64,000 nt of DNA from JAJPXC01 sp964628905 (GTDB taxonomy: Bacteria > Bacteroidota > Bacteroidia > Bacteroidales > Muribaculaceae), in contig CAZVNS010000002.1 of NCBI GenBank assembly GCA_964628905.1, forward strand, positions 61,002 to 125,001, read 5' to 3'. The translations under genes were made by a program, and so were the position numbers. This document shows positions 7,971 through 16,182 of the stretch, piece after piece; position 1 is the first letter of the stretch, and every line of letters starts with the position of its first letter. The notes below the pieces were generated by a model. The model was given only the letters and a program-made list of their open reading frames with translations. It was not told the origin of the DNA and searched no databases.

Positions 7971-8747
7971 TTAGAGTTCGATTTGTCGGTTGGCGTAGGG
8001 GTAGTATTGGTAGGTGACTTGGTGGAGGAAGAGGGGGTGTGGGGGCATCGAGGTGCCGGCGGCGCGGCGGTCGCGGCGGTCGATGATCAGGCGGAAGTCG
8101 TCGATCGGCAGTTTGCCGCGCCCTACGTCGACCAGGGTGCCGACCACGGCGCGCACCATGTTGCGCAGGAAGCGGTCGGCGGTGATCACGAACACCCACC
8201 GCGAGCGGTCGTCGTTCAAGGGCAGCCATTCGGCTTGGATGACGCGGCAGATGTTGGTCCGGGTGTCGGAGTGGAGCTTGGTGAACGAGGTGAAGTCGTC
8301 GACCTGGAGCAGCAGCCGGGCGGCGCGGTTCATGGCGTCGAAGTCGAGTGCCGCGGGCGCCTGCCAGCTGAGGGTGTCGATAAATGGGTTTTTGCCGATG
8401 TGGGCGAAGTAGTGGTAGGTGCGCGATGTGGCGTCGAAGCGGGCGTGGGCGTCGGGGTGCACTTCGGTGATGTCCTCGATGGCTATCGAACGGCCTACGA
8501 GCGAGTTGAGGGAGCGGATGAGTTGCGCAGTGTCGGTGATAGGTTCGGCGGTGTCGAGGTGGGCTACCATCATCGAGGCGTTGACTCCGGCGTCGGTGCG
8601 TCCGGCTCCTACGATGGGGGTTGGGGTGCGCAGGATGGTCGACAGCGCGTCTTCGATAGTCGACTGCACGCTCACGCCGTTGGGCTGACGCTGCCAGCCG
8701 TGGTATGGGGCGCCGAGGTAGCTCAGGCGCATGAAGTAGCGGGCCAT
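7971..8747 (-). CDS. truA: tRNA pseudouridine(38-40) synthase TruA
   Basis: TruA isomerises uridines 38-40 in the anticodon arm. The 258-residue protein starts with RLSYLGAPYHGWQRQP and holds the catalytic aspartate D52 in GAGRTDAGVNA. RNMVRAVVGTLVDVGRG near the C-terminus is the usual TruA motif. The start codon overlaps the last base of the speA stop, so truA is translationally coupled to speA. Confidence 0.95.
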   Translation of the reverse strand: MARYFMRLSYLGAPYHGWQRQPNGVSVQSTIEDALSTILRTPTPIVGAGRTDAGVNASMMVAHLDTAEPITDTAQLIRSLNSLVGRSIAIEDITEVHPDAHARFDATSRTYHYFAHIGKNPFIDTLSWQAPAALDFDAMNRAARLLLQVDDFTSFTKLHSDTRTNICRVIQAEWLPLNDDRSRWVFVITADRFLRNMVRAVVGTLVDVGRGKLPIDDFRLIIDRRDRRAAGTSMPPHPLFLHQVTYQYYPYANRQIEL

Positions 8748-10645
8748 CAGTCGCGTTCGAGGTAAGTGTAGCCGTAGAGGCCTGAGCGGTAGTTGCTGAG
8801 AAATTCGTGTCCCTCCTCAGGTGTAATCTTGCCGGCCTTCATTGAAGCTGTAACCCAGGTTTCGACGTTGCGTACCAGGCGTTTGGGGTTGTATTGTACG
8901 TAGTCGAGCACTTCGGCCACGGTTTCGCCGTCGATTATGCGGTCGATCTCGTAGCGGTCCTTGTAGACGGAGATGTGCACGGCGTTGGTGTCGCCGAAGA
9001 GGTTGTGCATATCGCCGAGGATCTCCTGGTATGCGCCGACGAGGAATACACCTAAATAATATGGCTCGCCGGGCTTCAGGGGGTGCACCGGCAGTGAGTG
9101 CGTCATGCCGTGGTCGGAGATGAAGATGGTGATCTTGCCGTCGGAGTCGCAGGTCATGTCCTGGATTGAGGCGGTGCGTGTGGGCTTCTCATCGAGGCGC
9201 GACAGGGGCACAATGGGGAACACCTGGTCGATGGCCCATGAGTCGGTGAGCGACTGGAACAGGGAGAAGTTGCAGAAATATTTGTCGGGGATCGCCTTGG
9301 CTATTTTGCGCAGCTCCTCGGGGGCGTGCTTCATTGTGGCGGCCATCTCGCCCACCTCGCGGGCGATTGACCAGAAGAGCTTCTCGATTATGGCGCGGGT
9401 GCGCAGGTCGAGCATGCCTAAGGAGAAGAGGTCGAGGGCTTCCTCGCGGATCTGCTGGGCGTCGTGCCAGGCTTCGAAGAGCCCTGATTGCGAAAGCTGG
9501 TCCCAGATCTGGTATAGCTCTCTGGCGAGTTCGTGCTCGTTGATACCCACTTCCTCGGAGTCCTTCCACACTGGGAGTGAAGTGGTTTCGAACACCTCCA
9601 TCACCAGCACTGAGTGGTGGGCGGTGAGCGATCGGCCACTCTCGGTGATGATGTTGGGCTGCTTGAGGTCGTTCTTGACGCAGGCGTCGACGATGGCCGA
9701 CACGGCGTCGTTGGCGTATTCCTGGATGGAGTAGTTCATCGAGCTTTCGGAGGCTGCGTTGCGGGTGCCGTCGTAGTCCACGCCGAGTCCACCGCCGATG
9801 TCGACGAAGTCGATGTTGTAACCCAACTTGGTGAGCTGTACGTAGAATTGGGTGGCTTCGCGCAGGGCGTTCTTGATGCGGCGTATCTTGGTGATTTGCG
9901 AGCCGATGTGGAAGTGAATGAGTTTCAGGCAGTCGCGCATTCCGCGGCGGTCGAGTATCTCGAGGGCGTCGAGCAGCTCTGAGGAGTTGAGGCCGAACTT
10001 CGATGAGTCGCCGCCCGACTCCTCCCATTTGCCTGAGCCTGAGCTTGACAGCTTGATGCGTATGCCGATGTTGGGGAGCAGGTCAAGGCGCTTGGCGATG
10101 TCGGCTATGAGCTTGATTTCGTTGATTTTCTCCACCACCACGAATATGCGGCGTCCCATCTTCTGAGCCAGCAGCGCCAGCTCGATGTACTTCTCATCCT
10201 TGTAGCCGTTGCAGATTATCAGTGCGTCGTCGGCGATGTTGGTGGCGAGCACGGCGTGGAGCTCGGGCTTTGAGCCGGCCTCGAGGCCGATGTCGAATTT
10301 CTTGCCGTGGCTCACGATCTCCTCCACCACCTCCTTTATCTGGTTGACCTTGATGGGGTAGATGATGTAGTTTTGAGCCTGATAGCCGTATTGCTCGGCG
10401 GCGCGCTTGAAGCAGTTTGAGATTTTCTCCACACGGGTGTCGAGGATGTCGGGGAAGCGCAGTAGCACCGGGGCTGTGACGTCGCGCACTTGCAGCTCAT
10501 CCATCACCTCCTTGAGGTCGACCGAGGCATAGCCCTCCTTGGGCGTTACGATGACACGACCTTTGTCGTTGATAGAGAAGTAATTGCGGCCCCAGCCGTT
10601 GATGTTGTACAGCTCAGCGCTGTCATCGATACGCCATTTACGCAT
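8747..10645 (-). CDS. speA: Biosynthetic arginine decarboxylase
   Basis: SpeA decarboxylates arginine to agmatine with PLP, the first step of the putrescine route completed by aguA and aguB near 60-62 kb. The 632-residue length is right for the family. The PLP lysine is K99 in IIYPIKVNQ. A glycine-rich phosphate-binding segment VDIGGGLGVDY and the C-terminal barrel are present. It lies 21 bases downstream of the Rieske-like lipoprotein gene and overlaps truA. Confidence 0.96.
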   Translation of the reverse strand: MRKWRIDDSAELYNINGWGRNYFSINDKGRVIVTPKEGYASVDLKEVMDELQVRDVTAPVLLRFPDILDTRVEKISNCFKRAAEQYGYQAQNYIIYPIKVNQIKEVVEEIVSHGKKFDIGLEAGSKPELHAVLATNIADDALIICNGYKDEKYIELALLAQKMGRRIFVVVEKINEIKLIADIAKRLDLLPNIGIRIKLSSSGSGKWEESGGDSSKFGLNSSELLDALEILDRRGMRDCLKLIHFHIGSQITKIRRIKNALREATQFYVQLTKLGYNIDFVDIGGGLGVDYDGTRNAASESSMNYSIQEYANDAVSAIVDACVKNDLKQPNIITESGRSLTAHHSVLVMEVFETTSLPVWKDSEEVGINEHELARELYQIWDQLSQSGLFEAWHDAQQIREEALDLFSLGMLDLRTRAIIEKLFWSIAREVGEMAATMKHAPEELRKIAKAIPDKYFCNFSLFQSLTDSWAIDQVFPIVPLSRLDEKPTRTASIQDMTCDSDGKITIFISDHGMTHSLPVHPLKPGEPYYLGVFLVGAYQEILGDMHNLFGDTNAVHISVYKDRYEIDRIIDGETVAEVLDYVQYNPKRLVRNVETWVTASMKAGKITPEEGHEFLSNYRSGLYGYTYLERD

Positions 10646-10666
10646 GGTAGAGAATTTAAGAAGGTG

Positions 10667-11197
10667 TTAACGGTATTGAGGATTTTTTATTACGCGGTAT
10701 TCGCCGGCCGTGCCGGGCACTACGTCGTAGACTGCGAGCTGGTAGCCTCGCTCGGCGGCCGGGCCTGATATGGGGTAGCCGTAGTTGAGTGTGCACACCT
10801 CGTACTCGCTGCCGCACACGGGGCAACGGGCGATGTGGGTCACGGGGTCAATCTGTATGCGCACGTTGTTTTTGCACTCCACGGGGCATGCCAGGTCGTA
10901 GGCCACGGGGTTGCCCATGTAGTCGGAGCAGAGCAGCACGCCGCCAAACCCGGTGAATGTGAGCTGGGTATAGGGATATCCGGCGGGCTTGCGTTCACCC
11001 TTGATGAAATATTGGTATTCGTAAGCTCCCTTGACGCCGTAGGTCTCCCAGTCGCCCTGGGTGGTGAACGGCACGCGCACATCGACCACCGGTATGCGGT
11101 CGTTGTCGAGGTGGTCGCACCCGCCCATCATTAGACCCGATATAGCTACGATCGTAAGGATCAATGACTTGAATATGCCGTGTGAGGTGCTGCGCAT
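10667..11197 (-). CDS. Rieske-like lipoprotein with a four-cysteine cluster motif
   Basis: This 176-residue protein has a signal peptide ending in MMGGC, so C27 is the predicted lipid-anchored residue. The region 75-165 follows the layout of a Rieske [2Fe-2S] domain: a first loop CPVEC (C104, C108), a second loop CPVCGSEYEV (C125, C128) and then ISGPAAERGYQLAVYDV, which resembles the Rieske GPA ending. The usual histidine ligands of CxH and CxxH are absent, and cysteines stand near those places. A redox or structural metal site is inferred. The gene abuts the SRPBCC gene directly upstream. Partner and function are unknown. Confidence 0.65.
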   Translation of the reverse strand: MRSTSHGIFKSLILTIVAISGLMMGGCDHLDNDRIPVVDVRVPFTTQGDWETYGVKGAYEYQYFIKGERKPAGYPYTQLTFTGFGGVLLCSDYMGNPVAYDLACPVECKNNVRIQIDPVTHIARCPVCGSEYEVCTLNYGYPISGPAAERGYQLAVYDVVPGTAGEYRVIKNPQYR

Positions 11198-11614
11198 TTA
11201 TGAGAGTTGGGTCATCAGTTGGCCGAATTTATCGGCTGCTTCTTGGATCTTGCCTCCTACGAGGGGGCGGAGCAAGGCGGGTATCTCCACGTCGATAGCT
11301 GCGGTGACTTCGGTCGACTCGGGGTCTACCTCCTTGAGGTTGATGCTCATCTGCAGGGGCAGGGGTGAAGATACTGCGGTGAAGGCTACATGGTTGGAAG
11401 CCTGACGGTCAGTGACTTGGAATTTAAGCTCACCCACTTGCGGGGTGATGATCGACATGGTGTCGGGGGTGAAGTGGACTTCGCCGATGCGTGCCAGTTG
11501 CTCCTCGGGGAGCTGCTGGATCTTGCGCTCGAGGTTGGTCAGGTCGCTAAACCGATCAAAGAGCTGGTCGATGGGGGTGGCGACTACGGTGGGCTTGCTT
11601 GAATATGTTGACAT
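11198..11614 (-). CDS. SRPBCC-superfamily small protein
   Basis: This 138-residue soluble protein looks like a START/SRPBCC fold: an N-terminal strand with VVATPIDQLFDRFSDL, alternating strands, and a long C-terminal helix (GGKIQEAADKFGQLMTQL) that would close the hydrophobic cavity. Ligand and role are unknown. It sits 84 bases downstream of pyrE on the same strand, separated by a 9-bp-period repeat, and its stop adjoins the start of the lipoprotein gene. Confidence 0.7.
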   Translation of the reverse strand: MSTYSSKPTVVATPIDQLFDRFSDLTNLERKIQQLPEEQLARIGEVHFTPDTMSIITPQVGELKFQVTDRQASNHVAFTAVSSPLPLQMSINLKEVDPESTEVTAAIDVEIPALLRPLVGGKIQEAADKFGQLMTQLS

Positions 11615-11639
11615 TATCTTTGATACTCGTTATAATAAG

Positions 11640-11685
11640 GTCGTTAGGGACTTTAAGGTCGTAAAGACTCTAAGGACTTTAAAAA
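11640..11685. repeat. Degenerate 9-bp tandem array, CTTTAAGGT type
   Basis: Units such as CGTTAGGGA, CTTTAAGGT, CTCTAAGGA and CTTTAAAAA follow one another with a 9-base period and one slip. It lies between the pyrE stop and the SRPBCC start. The array at 24493-24577 has the same unit. Confidence 0.65.
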
Positions 11686-11698
11686 ATTTTAATCCTAC

Positions 11699-12355
11699 TT
11701 AAAGGTCTGCGGGGTTGTCGGTTGCGGGTTTCCAGTTTGCGGGGTCCTTGCGCCACTCGCGCAAGGTGGCTATGTATGCGGGTGTGATGTAGTTGATGTT
11801 GACGGCGGCGTCGAGCATCGCGTTGTAGTTGCTCAGTGCCACGAGCTTCACGCCGGCTTTGGCTAAAGCATCCTCGGCCTGGGGGAAGAGGTAGGTGAAA
11901 ATCGCTGCCATGCCCACTACTTTGCAACCTGCCATGCGCACAGCCTCGACTGCCTTGAGCGAAGAGGAACCGGTGGAGATGAGGTCCTCAATCACCACTA
12001 CGCGCTGGCCGGGCTTGAGGTTACCCTCGATGAGGTTTTCCAGGCCATGATCCTTGGGGGTCGAGCGCACGTAAGCGTAGGGAAGGCCAAGCTCGTCGGC
12101 TACGAGCGCTCCCTGGGCGATAGCTCCCGTGGCCACGCCGGCGATGGCGTCAACATCGGTGAAGTTCTCCATGATCAGGCGGCAGAGCTCCACTTTGATG
12201 AAGGTGCGCACGTCGGGGTACGAGAGAGTCTTGCGATTGTCGGTGTATATGGGTGAATTCCAACCTGATGCCCAAGTGAATGGGTTGGCGGGCTGGAGCT
12301 TGATAGCGGTGATTTTCAGCAGTTTTTCGGCGAGGAGAGTGGCAATATCTTTCAT
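11699..12355 (-). CDS. pyrE: Orotate phosphoribosyltransferase
   Basis: PyrE joins orotate to PRPP to make orotidine monophosphate in pyrimidine synthesis. The 218-residue protein has the PRPP-binding loop VVVIEDLISTGSSSLK near residue 118 and the orotate-site FTWASGWNSPIYTDNRK segment near residue 26. It starts a minus-strand run (pyrE, SRPBCC protein, lipoprotein, speA, truA). A -7-like box TATCTTCG lies at 12385-12392. Confidence 0.95.
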   Translation of the reverse strand: MKDIATLLAEKLLKITAIKLQPANPFTWASGWNSPIYTDNRKTLSYPDVRTFIKVELCRLIMENFTDVDAIAGVATGAIAQGALVADELGLPYAYVRSTPKDHGLENLIEGNLKPGQRVVVIEDLISTGSSSLKAVEAVRMAGCKVVGMAAIFTYLFPQAEDALAKAGVKLVALSNYNAMLDAAVNINYITPAYIATLREWRKDPANWKPATDNPADL

Positions 12356-12384
12356 ATAGTACTTGGTGTTGGTGAATTTTTACG

Positions 12385-12392
12385 CGAAGATA
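12385..12392 (-). promoter_or_regulatory. Possible -7 box of pyrE
   Basis: The minus strand reads TATCTTCG, one base from the TAnnTTTG pattern, about 30 bases before the pyrE ATG. No good -33 box is visible. Confidence 0.4.
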
Positions 12393-12490
12393 GTGAAAAA
12401 ATCAAGGCAAATCGCGCTTTATGTTGAGAATGTGACACAAATATCACACAAATAGTAAGAACAAACCTTGGTGCGACCGCCTGATTTTCG

Positions 12491-12805
12491 TTAGTCGAGG
12501 ATATCGGCGGCGAGGGTTGAGTCGTTGGCGCGTATATGCTCCTCGAAGGCTTGGATATAGTCGTCGGCTGAGTAGTTGAGCCCCTCCTGGCGGAGTTTGG
12601 TTTCGTAGGAGCGCGTCTCGAGGATGATGCGGCGCATGGCGGTGGTGTCGGGGTCGGCCTCGATGAGCAGGGCTGCATGCTGGCGGCCATAACGCTGTGC
12701 CACGGTATCGACCTCGGGGTCGGCCGAGGAGTCCCCTTTTTTGCCTCCTCCGCAAGCGGTGAGGGTGAGCGTGGCGGCTATTGATATGAATATTAGGTGC
12801 TTCAT
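12491..12805 (-). CDS. Small lipoprotein of unknown function
   Basis: This 104-residue protein begins MKHLIFISIAATLTLTACGGG. The lipobox LTAC predicts a lipid-modified cysteine at 18 and an outer- or inner-membrane anchored product. The rest is charged and helical (QRYGRQHAALLIEADPD onward), with no domain I recognise. The ATG at 12805 is chosen because it precedes the signal peptide and overlaps the ispH stop by 4 bases, which suggests coupling. Confidence 0.7.
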   Translation of the reverse strand: MKHLIFISIAATLTLTACGGGKKGDSSADPEVDTVAQRYGRQHAALLIEADPDTTAMRRIILETRSYETKLRQEGLNYSADDYIQAFEEHIRANDSTLAADILD

Positions 12806-13677
12806 GGTTGAGAGGTGAGTTGGATTGCTCGTTGGCTCACTTGCTCCATGAGCCATCGAGGGGTAGAGGTGGCGCCGCACACTCCCACCGATGTGGCATC
12901 GTCAAGCCATCGGGGATTAATCTCTGAAGCGTTGGCTATCAGATGGGTGCGGGGGTTAACGGAGCGACATTCGTTGTAAAGGATGCGACCGTTGCTGCTT
13001 TTGCTGCCGGCCACGAAGAGCACTACGGAGTGGGCGGCGGCGAAGTTGCGCAGCCCCTCGGCGCGGTTAGCCACTTGGCGGCAGATGGTGTCGAAGGAGT
13101 GGAGGGTGGCGTGGGGCGACAGGCGCTTCTGGATCTCCTCGCGGATGTGCATGAAGCCGTCGACCGACATGGTGGTCTGTGAATAGAGAGCTATGTCGCG
13201 TGTAAAGTCCAGGCGTTCAAGGTCGTCGACCGACTCCACCACGATTGCTTGTCCGTCGGTCTGCCCTACAAGGCCGTTGACCTCGGCGTGGCCTATTTTG
13301 CCGTAGATTACTATCTGCGGCGAGGTGCCTGACGAGGTGTCGTAGGTCGACTTGATGCGGCGTTGCAGCTGAAGCACCACGGGGCAGGTGGCATCGATGA
13401 TCTCGATGCGGTTGCGGCGCGCTATCTCGTAGGTTGTCGGGGGCTCGCCGTGGGCGCGGAGTAGCACCTTCAAGTCATGGAGCTCGCGGAGTTGGTCGTG
13501 TGTGATGGTGATGAGTCCGCGCAGACGCAGACGTTCGACCTCGTCGGAGTTGTGGACGATGTCGCCAAGGCAGTAGAGGCGGCCCGACTTGTCGAGCTCC
13601 TCCTCAGCTTTGCGAATGGCCGTTACCACACCGAAGCAGAAGCCAGAGCCAGAGTCGATTTCGACGTTGGGGGTCAT
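12802..13677 (-). CDS. ispH: 4-hydroxy-3-methylbut-2-enyl diphosphate reductase
   Basis: IspH makes IPP and DMAPP in the last step of the MEP pathway, using a [4Fe-4S] cluster. The three cluster cysteines are visible in SGFCFGV (C14), DATCPVV and TICRQVANRAEG. The start at 13677 overlaps the cmk stop by 4 bases, and the stop overlaps the lipoprotein start by 4 bases. A longer start would run into cmk. dxr of the same pathway lies at 20.8-21.9 kb. The protein has 291 residues. Confidence 0.95.
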   Translation of the reverse strand: MTPNVEIDSGSGFCFGVVTAIRKAEEELDKSGRLYCLGDIVHNSDEVERLRLRGLITITHDQLRELHDLKVLLRAHGEPPTTYEIARRNRIEIIDATCPVVLQLQRRIKSTYDTSSGTSPQIVIYGKIGHAEVNGLVGQTDGQAIVVESVDDLERLDFTRDIALYSQTTMSVDGFMHIREEIQKRLSPHATLHSFDTICRQVANRAEGLRNFAAAHSVVLFVAGSKSSNGRILYNECRSVNPRTHLIANASEINPRWLDDATSVGVCGATSTPRWLMEQVSQRAIQLTSQP

Positions 13678-14363
13678 CGGCTGACGGCTTCGTTGAAGTG
13701 TTGGAGCAACCACTGATCCTGCTGGGCGTGGGTCATGCCGGAGTTGTCAAGCTCGATGGCGTCGTCGGCTTTGCGCAGGGGGCTTACCTCGCGGGTGCGG
13801 TCGATGTGGTCGCGGGTCTCCACATTTTCAAGCACCTCCTCGTAGGTGACGCTGTTGTCGCCGGCTTCGCGAAGCTCCTTGAAACGGCGCTCGGCGCGGG
13901 TGGCAGCGGGGGCATTGACAAATATCTTGAGCTCGGCGTCGGGGAACACTGCCGTGCCGATGTCGCGACCGTCCATCACTATCCCTTTGTCGGCACCGAA
14001 GGCCTTCTGCATGGCTGTAAGGGCGTAGCGCACCTCAGGCACCGCGGCGATGGGCGACACGTGGCTCGACACCTCGATGGTGCGGATCTCGTGCTCCACA
14101 TCCTCGCCGTTGAGCATGGTGTGCTGCCCCTGGGGGGTAACTGCGAAGTCGATGTGTATGTCGGAGAGTTCGGGGATGAGGTGGGCGGTGTCGACAGTGC
14201 CATCGGCCCCGATCAGGTCGTGGCGCATGGCGTAGAGTGTGACGGCGCGGTACATGGCGCCGGAGTCGATATAGCGGTAGCCTATCTGGCATGCAAGCGC
14301 CTTGGCCATAGTGCTTTTGCCCGACGATGAGTAGCCGTCGATGGCTATTATGATTTTCTTCAT
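13674..14363 (-). CDS. cmk: Cytidylate kinase
   Basis: Cmk phosphorylates CMP and dCMP. The 229-residue protein has a P-loop GYSSSGKST at residues 9-17, the nucleotide-site YIDSGAMYRAVT and MDGRDIGTAVFPDAELKIF. The ATG at 14363 precedes MKKIIIAIDG and is the only start that fits the family. It lies 7 bases after the porQ stop and overlaps ispH. Confidence 0.96.
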   Translation of the reverse strand: MKKIIIAIDGYSSSGKSTMAKALACQIGYRYIDSGAMYRAVTLYAMRHDLIGADGTVDTAHLIPELSDIHIDFAVTPQGQHTMLNGEDVEHEIRTIEVSSHVSPIAAVPEVRYALTAMQKAFGADKGIVMDGRDIGTAVFPDAELKIFVNAPAATRAERRFKELREAGDNSVTYEEVLENVETRDHIDRTREVSPLRKADDAIELDNSGMTHAQQDQWLLQHFNEAVSR

Positions 14364-14370
14364 ATATACT

Positions 14371-15393
14371 TTAGTTGAGGATGTCGGCGAGGTTGAGGTT
14401 GAGGTTGACCATGAATGTTGTAGCTCCGGTGTGTGGCTGGGCCAGGGCGATGCCGAGGGAGAATTTGTTGACATTGAGGCCGGCGCCGAGCGAAAAGCCT
14501 GAGATGAACGAGCGCGAATAGGTGTTCATGTCGGTGCGGGTCTTGTAGTTGTAACCCAAGGCCACATAGAAGCGGTCGTTGGGCACCAGGTCAAGGCCAA
14601 ACACTAGGTGGCGGAACAGATTGGATGTGAATGAGTCCTTGATTTTGGGCTCTGATGTGGCGGAGCCGTCGCCTCCGTCGTAGTATGGGAGCTTCCACTT
14701 GGTGAGGTTCCAGGCGGTGATATTAAATCGTAGGGGGAGCGAGCCGAACGATTGTGTCCAACCCAATCGCACGTCAATGGGGAGACGGTCGTAGCGCTCG
14801 TTGAATTTCTTCACCTGGCCGCCGAGGTTGGCCACAACGAGCGAAAGCGAGAGGTCGCGTTCGGGGTCGAAGTAATTGATACCTAAGTCAGTGGCTAATG
14901 CGAATGCTGAGTAAGACTCATAGGCTGAATAGGCGCCTTTGATGGCGATACCTCCGCGGAGACGGTCGGTGATGTCGTGGGCGTAGGCTCCGGAGAACAC
15001 TACGTCAGATGCTGAGAATGTACCGAGTATCGCTCCGGTCTCGTCGGTGTGCTTCATCGAGCCGTAGCCCAGATACTGGATGGATGCGGCCCAGGCGGCG
15101 CGCTCACCGGCGCTGTGGGCGAATTTCACTCCGGCGAAATTTGACTCCCCCACATATCGCATGTAGTTGACGGCGGTCTGCATCGACATCTCCGGGCCGA
15201 GGAGCGCGGGGTTCTGGTCGATGGTGTTGATGTCGTCCTCGACGGTAGAAATGTTCATGCCGCCAAGGCCGTAGATGTGCGACGATGATGTGAGGTTGAG
15301 AAATTCGTAGCCCGTGGTGCCATCCTGGGCGTTGGCCGCCACAGTGCACCCAATCAAGGCTGAAAAAAGTATGATGGAGCGTAATATCTTCAT
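14371..15393 (-). CDS. porQ: Type IX secretion system protein PorQ
   Basis: The 340-residue protein has a signal peptide (MKILRSIILFSALIGCTVAA) and the repeated strands of an outer-membrane beta-barrel of the PorV/PorQ group. Near the N-terminus are YEFLNLTSSSHIYGLGGMN and DDINTIDQNPALLGP, typical of PorQ. In type IX secretion PorQ works with PorU, PorV and PorZ at the cell surface, where cargo is cleaved and anchored. Cargo candidates in the window are the S8 protease and the phosphodiester glycosidase. cmk and ispH follow on the same strand. Confidence 0.88.
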   Translation of the reverse strand: MKILRSIILFSALIGCTVAANAQDGTTGYEFLNLTSSSHIYGLGGMNISTVEDDINTIDQNPALLGPEMSMQTAVNYMRYVGESNFAGVKFAHSAGERAAWAASIQYLGYGSMKHTDETGAILGTFSASDVVFSGAYAHDITDRLRGGIAIKGAYSAYESYSAFALATDLGINYFDPERDLSLSLVVANLGGQVKKFNERYDRLPIDVRLGWTQSFGSLPLRFNITAWNLTKWKLPYYDGGDGSATSEPKIKDSFTSNLFRHLVFGLDLVPNDRFYVALGYNYKTRTDMNTYSRSFISGFSLGAGLNVNKFSLGIALAQPHTGATTFMVNLNLNLADILN

Positions 15394-15596
15394 TTTCAGT
15401 GATAGGTGGTTTATCAGCGGGAATGCGTTTCCCCACAATAAATCTATATAATAACGATGGATTGGAGTGGCTTATTATAGCGGTTGAAGAATTTTTGCCA
15501 CAATGTTAAAAATAATTCACATTTTTAATCATTTTGAGGGTGATTTGTAAACAAAGGATAAACAATAATAATCAATGCCAAATTTGGGGCGCGGGG

Positions 15597-15628
15597 CTTG
15601 GCGGTCTCGGATGTAGGGTATATTTTTG
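15597..15628 (+). promoter_or_regulatory. Promoter of the TonB-like gene
   Basis: TTG (15598-15600), a 20-base spacer and TATTTTTG (15621-15628) match the Bacteroidetes pattern. The ATG is 38 bases downstream of the -7 box. Confidence 0.65.
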
Positions 15629-15665
15629 CGAGTGTAAAAGGGGAAAATTCCCCCTTTCTTAAATT

Positions 15666-16103
15666 ATGCTTAAATTCTCACATCGCATCGCTTCATTCAT
15701 CCTCGTTGCTTCCCTAACGTCAATCGCAGTGAACGCTCAGCCGCCGAGTGGTGGCTCGCAACAGCGTCAGCGCACGGTGACGGTCAAGGTCTACGACTGC
15801 GAAAACGTTGAGGATCAGCCGTCGTTTCCCGGAGGACAGTGCGAGTTGATACGGTTCATCAACCGCCAGCGCCGCTATCCGTCGGCTGCCTACGACGAGG
15901 GGATTCAGGGGCGCGTGCTTGTGAGCTTCGTGGTCAACACCGATGGCTCGCTGTCGCATCTGCGCGTGGTGCGCGGTGTGGAGGAGAGCCTCGACCAGGA
16001 GGCGTTGCGTATCGTCAGTGAGATGCCCGCCTGGGAGCCTGGGCGCATCGATAACCGCCCGGTGCCCACCCACTGCCTCCTCCCGATCCCCTTCCGTCGA
16101 TAA
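15666..16103 (+). CDS. TonB C-terminal-domain protein with signal peptide
   Basis: This 145-residue protein has a cleavable signal peptide ending near NAQPP and then a TonB C-terminal domain (FINRQRRYPSAAYDEGIQGRVLVSFVVNTDGS, then LDQEALRIVSEMPAWEPG). It lacks the N-terminal membrane anchor and proline-rich spacer of a true energy transducer. It would therefore be a soluble periplasmic protein. Free-standing TonB-C domains are common in Bacteroidetes; the role is not known. Confidence 0.82.
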   Translation: MLKFSHRIASFILVASLTSIAVNAQPPSGGSQQRQRTVTVKVYDCENVEDQPSFPGGQCELIRFINRQRRYPSAAYDEGIQGRVLVSFVVNTDGSLSHLRVVRGVEESLDQEALRIVSEMPAWEPGRIDNRPVPTHCLLPIPFRR

Positions 16104-16124
16104 CACACATATATATATAATAAG

Positions 16125-16162
16125 GCACACGAGGTTGAGCCATCCGGCTCGACCTCGTGTGC
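16125..16162. terminator. Bidirectional terminator hairpin
   Basis: A 16-bp stem (GCACACGAGGTTGAGC at 16125-16140 with 16147-16162, one G-T pair) with a 6-base loop lies between the convergent TonB-like and peptidase genes. On the minus strand it is followed by CTTATTATATATA. Confidence 0.75.
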
Positions 16163-16182
16163 TGATGGGTAGCTGCTATCCA

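Noticed and set aside
7983..8765. Long plus-strand reading frame opposite truA
   Set aside because: The minus-strand truA has all its motifs and normal length. The opposite frame is a by-product of GC-rich codons, with runs of valine, glycine and no recognisable domain.
13698..14330. Plus-strand frame of 210 codons opposite cmk
   Set aside because: cmk on the minus strand has an intact P-loop and all kinase motifs; the opposite frame has no support.
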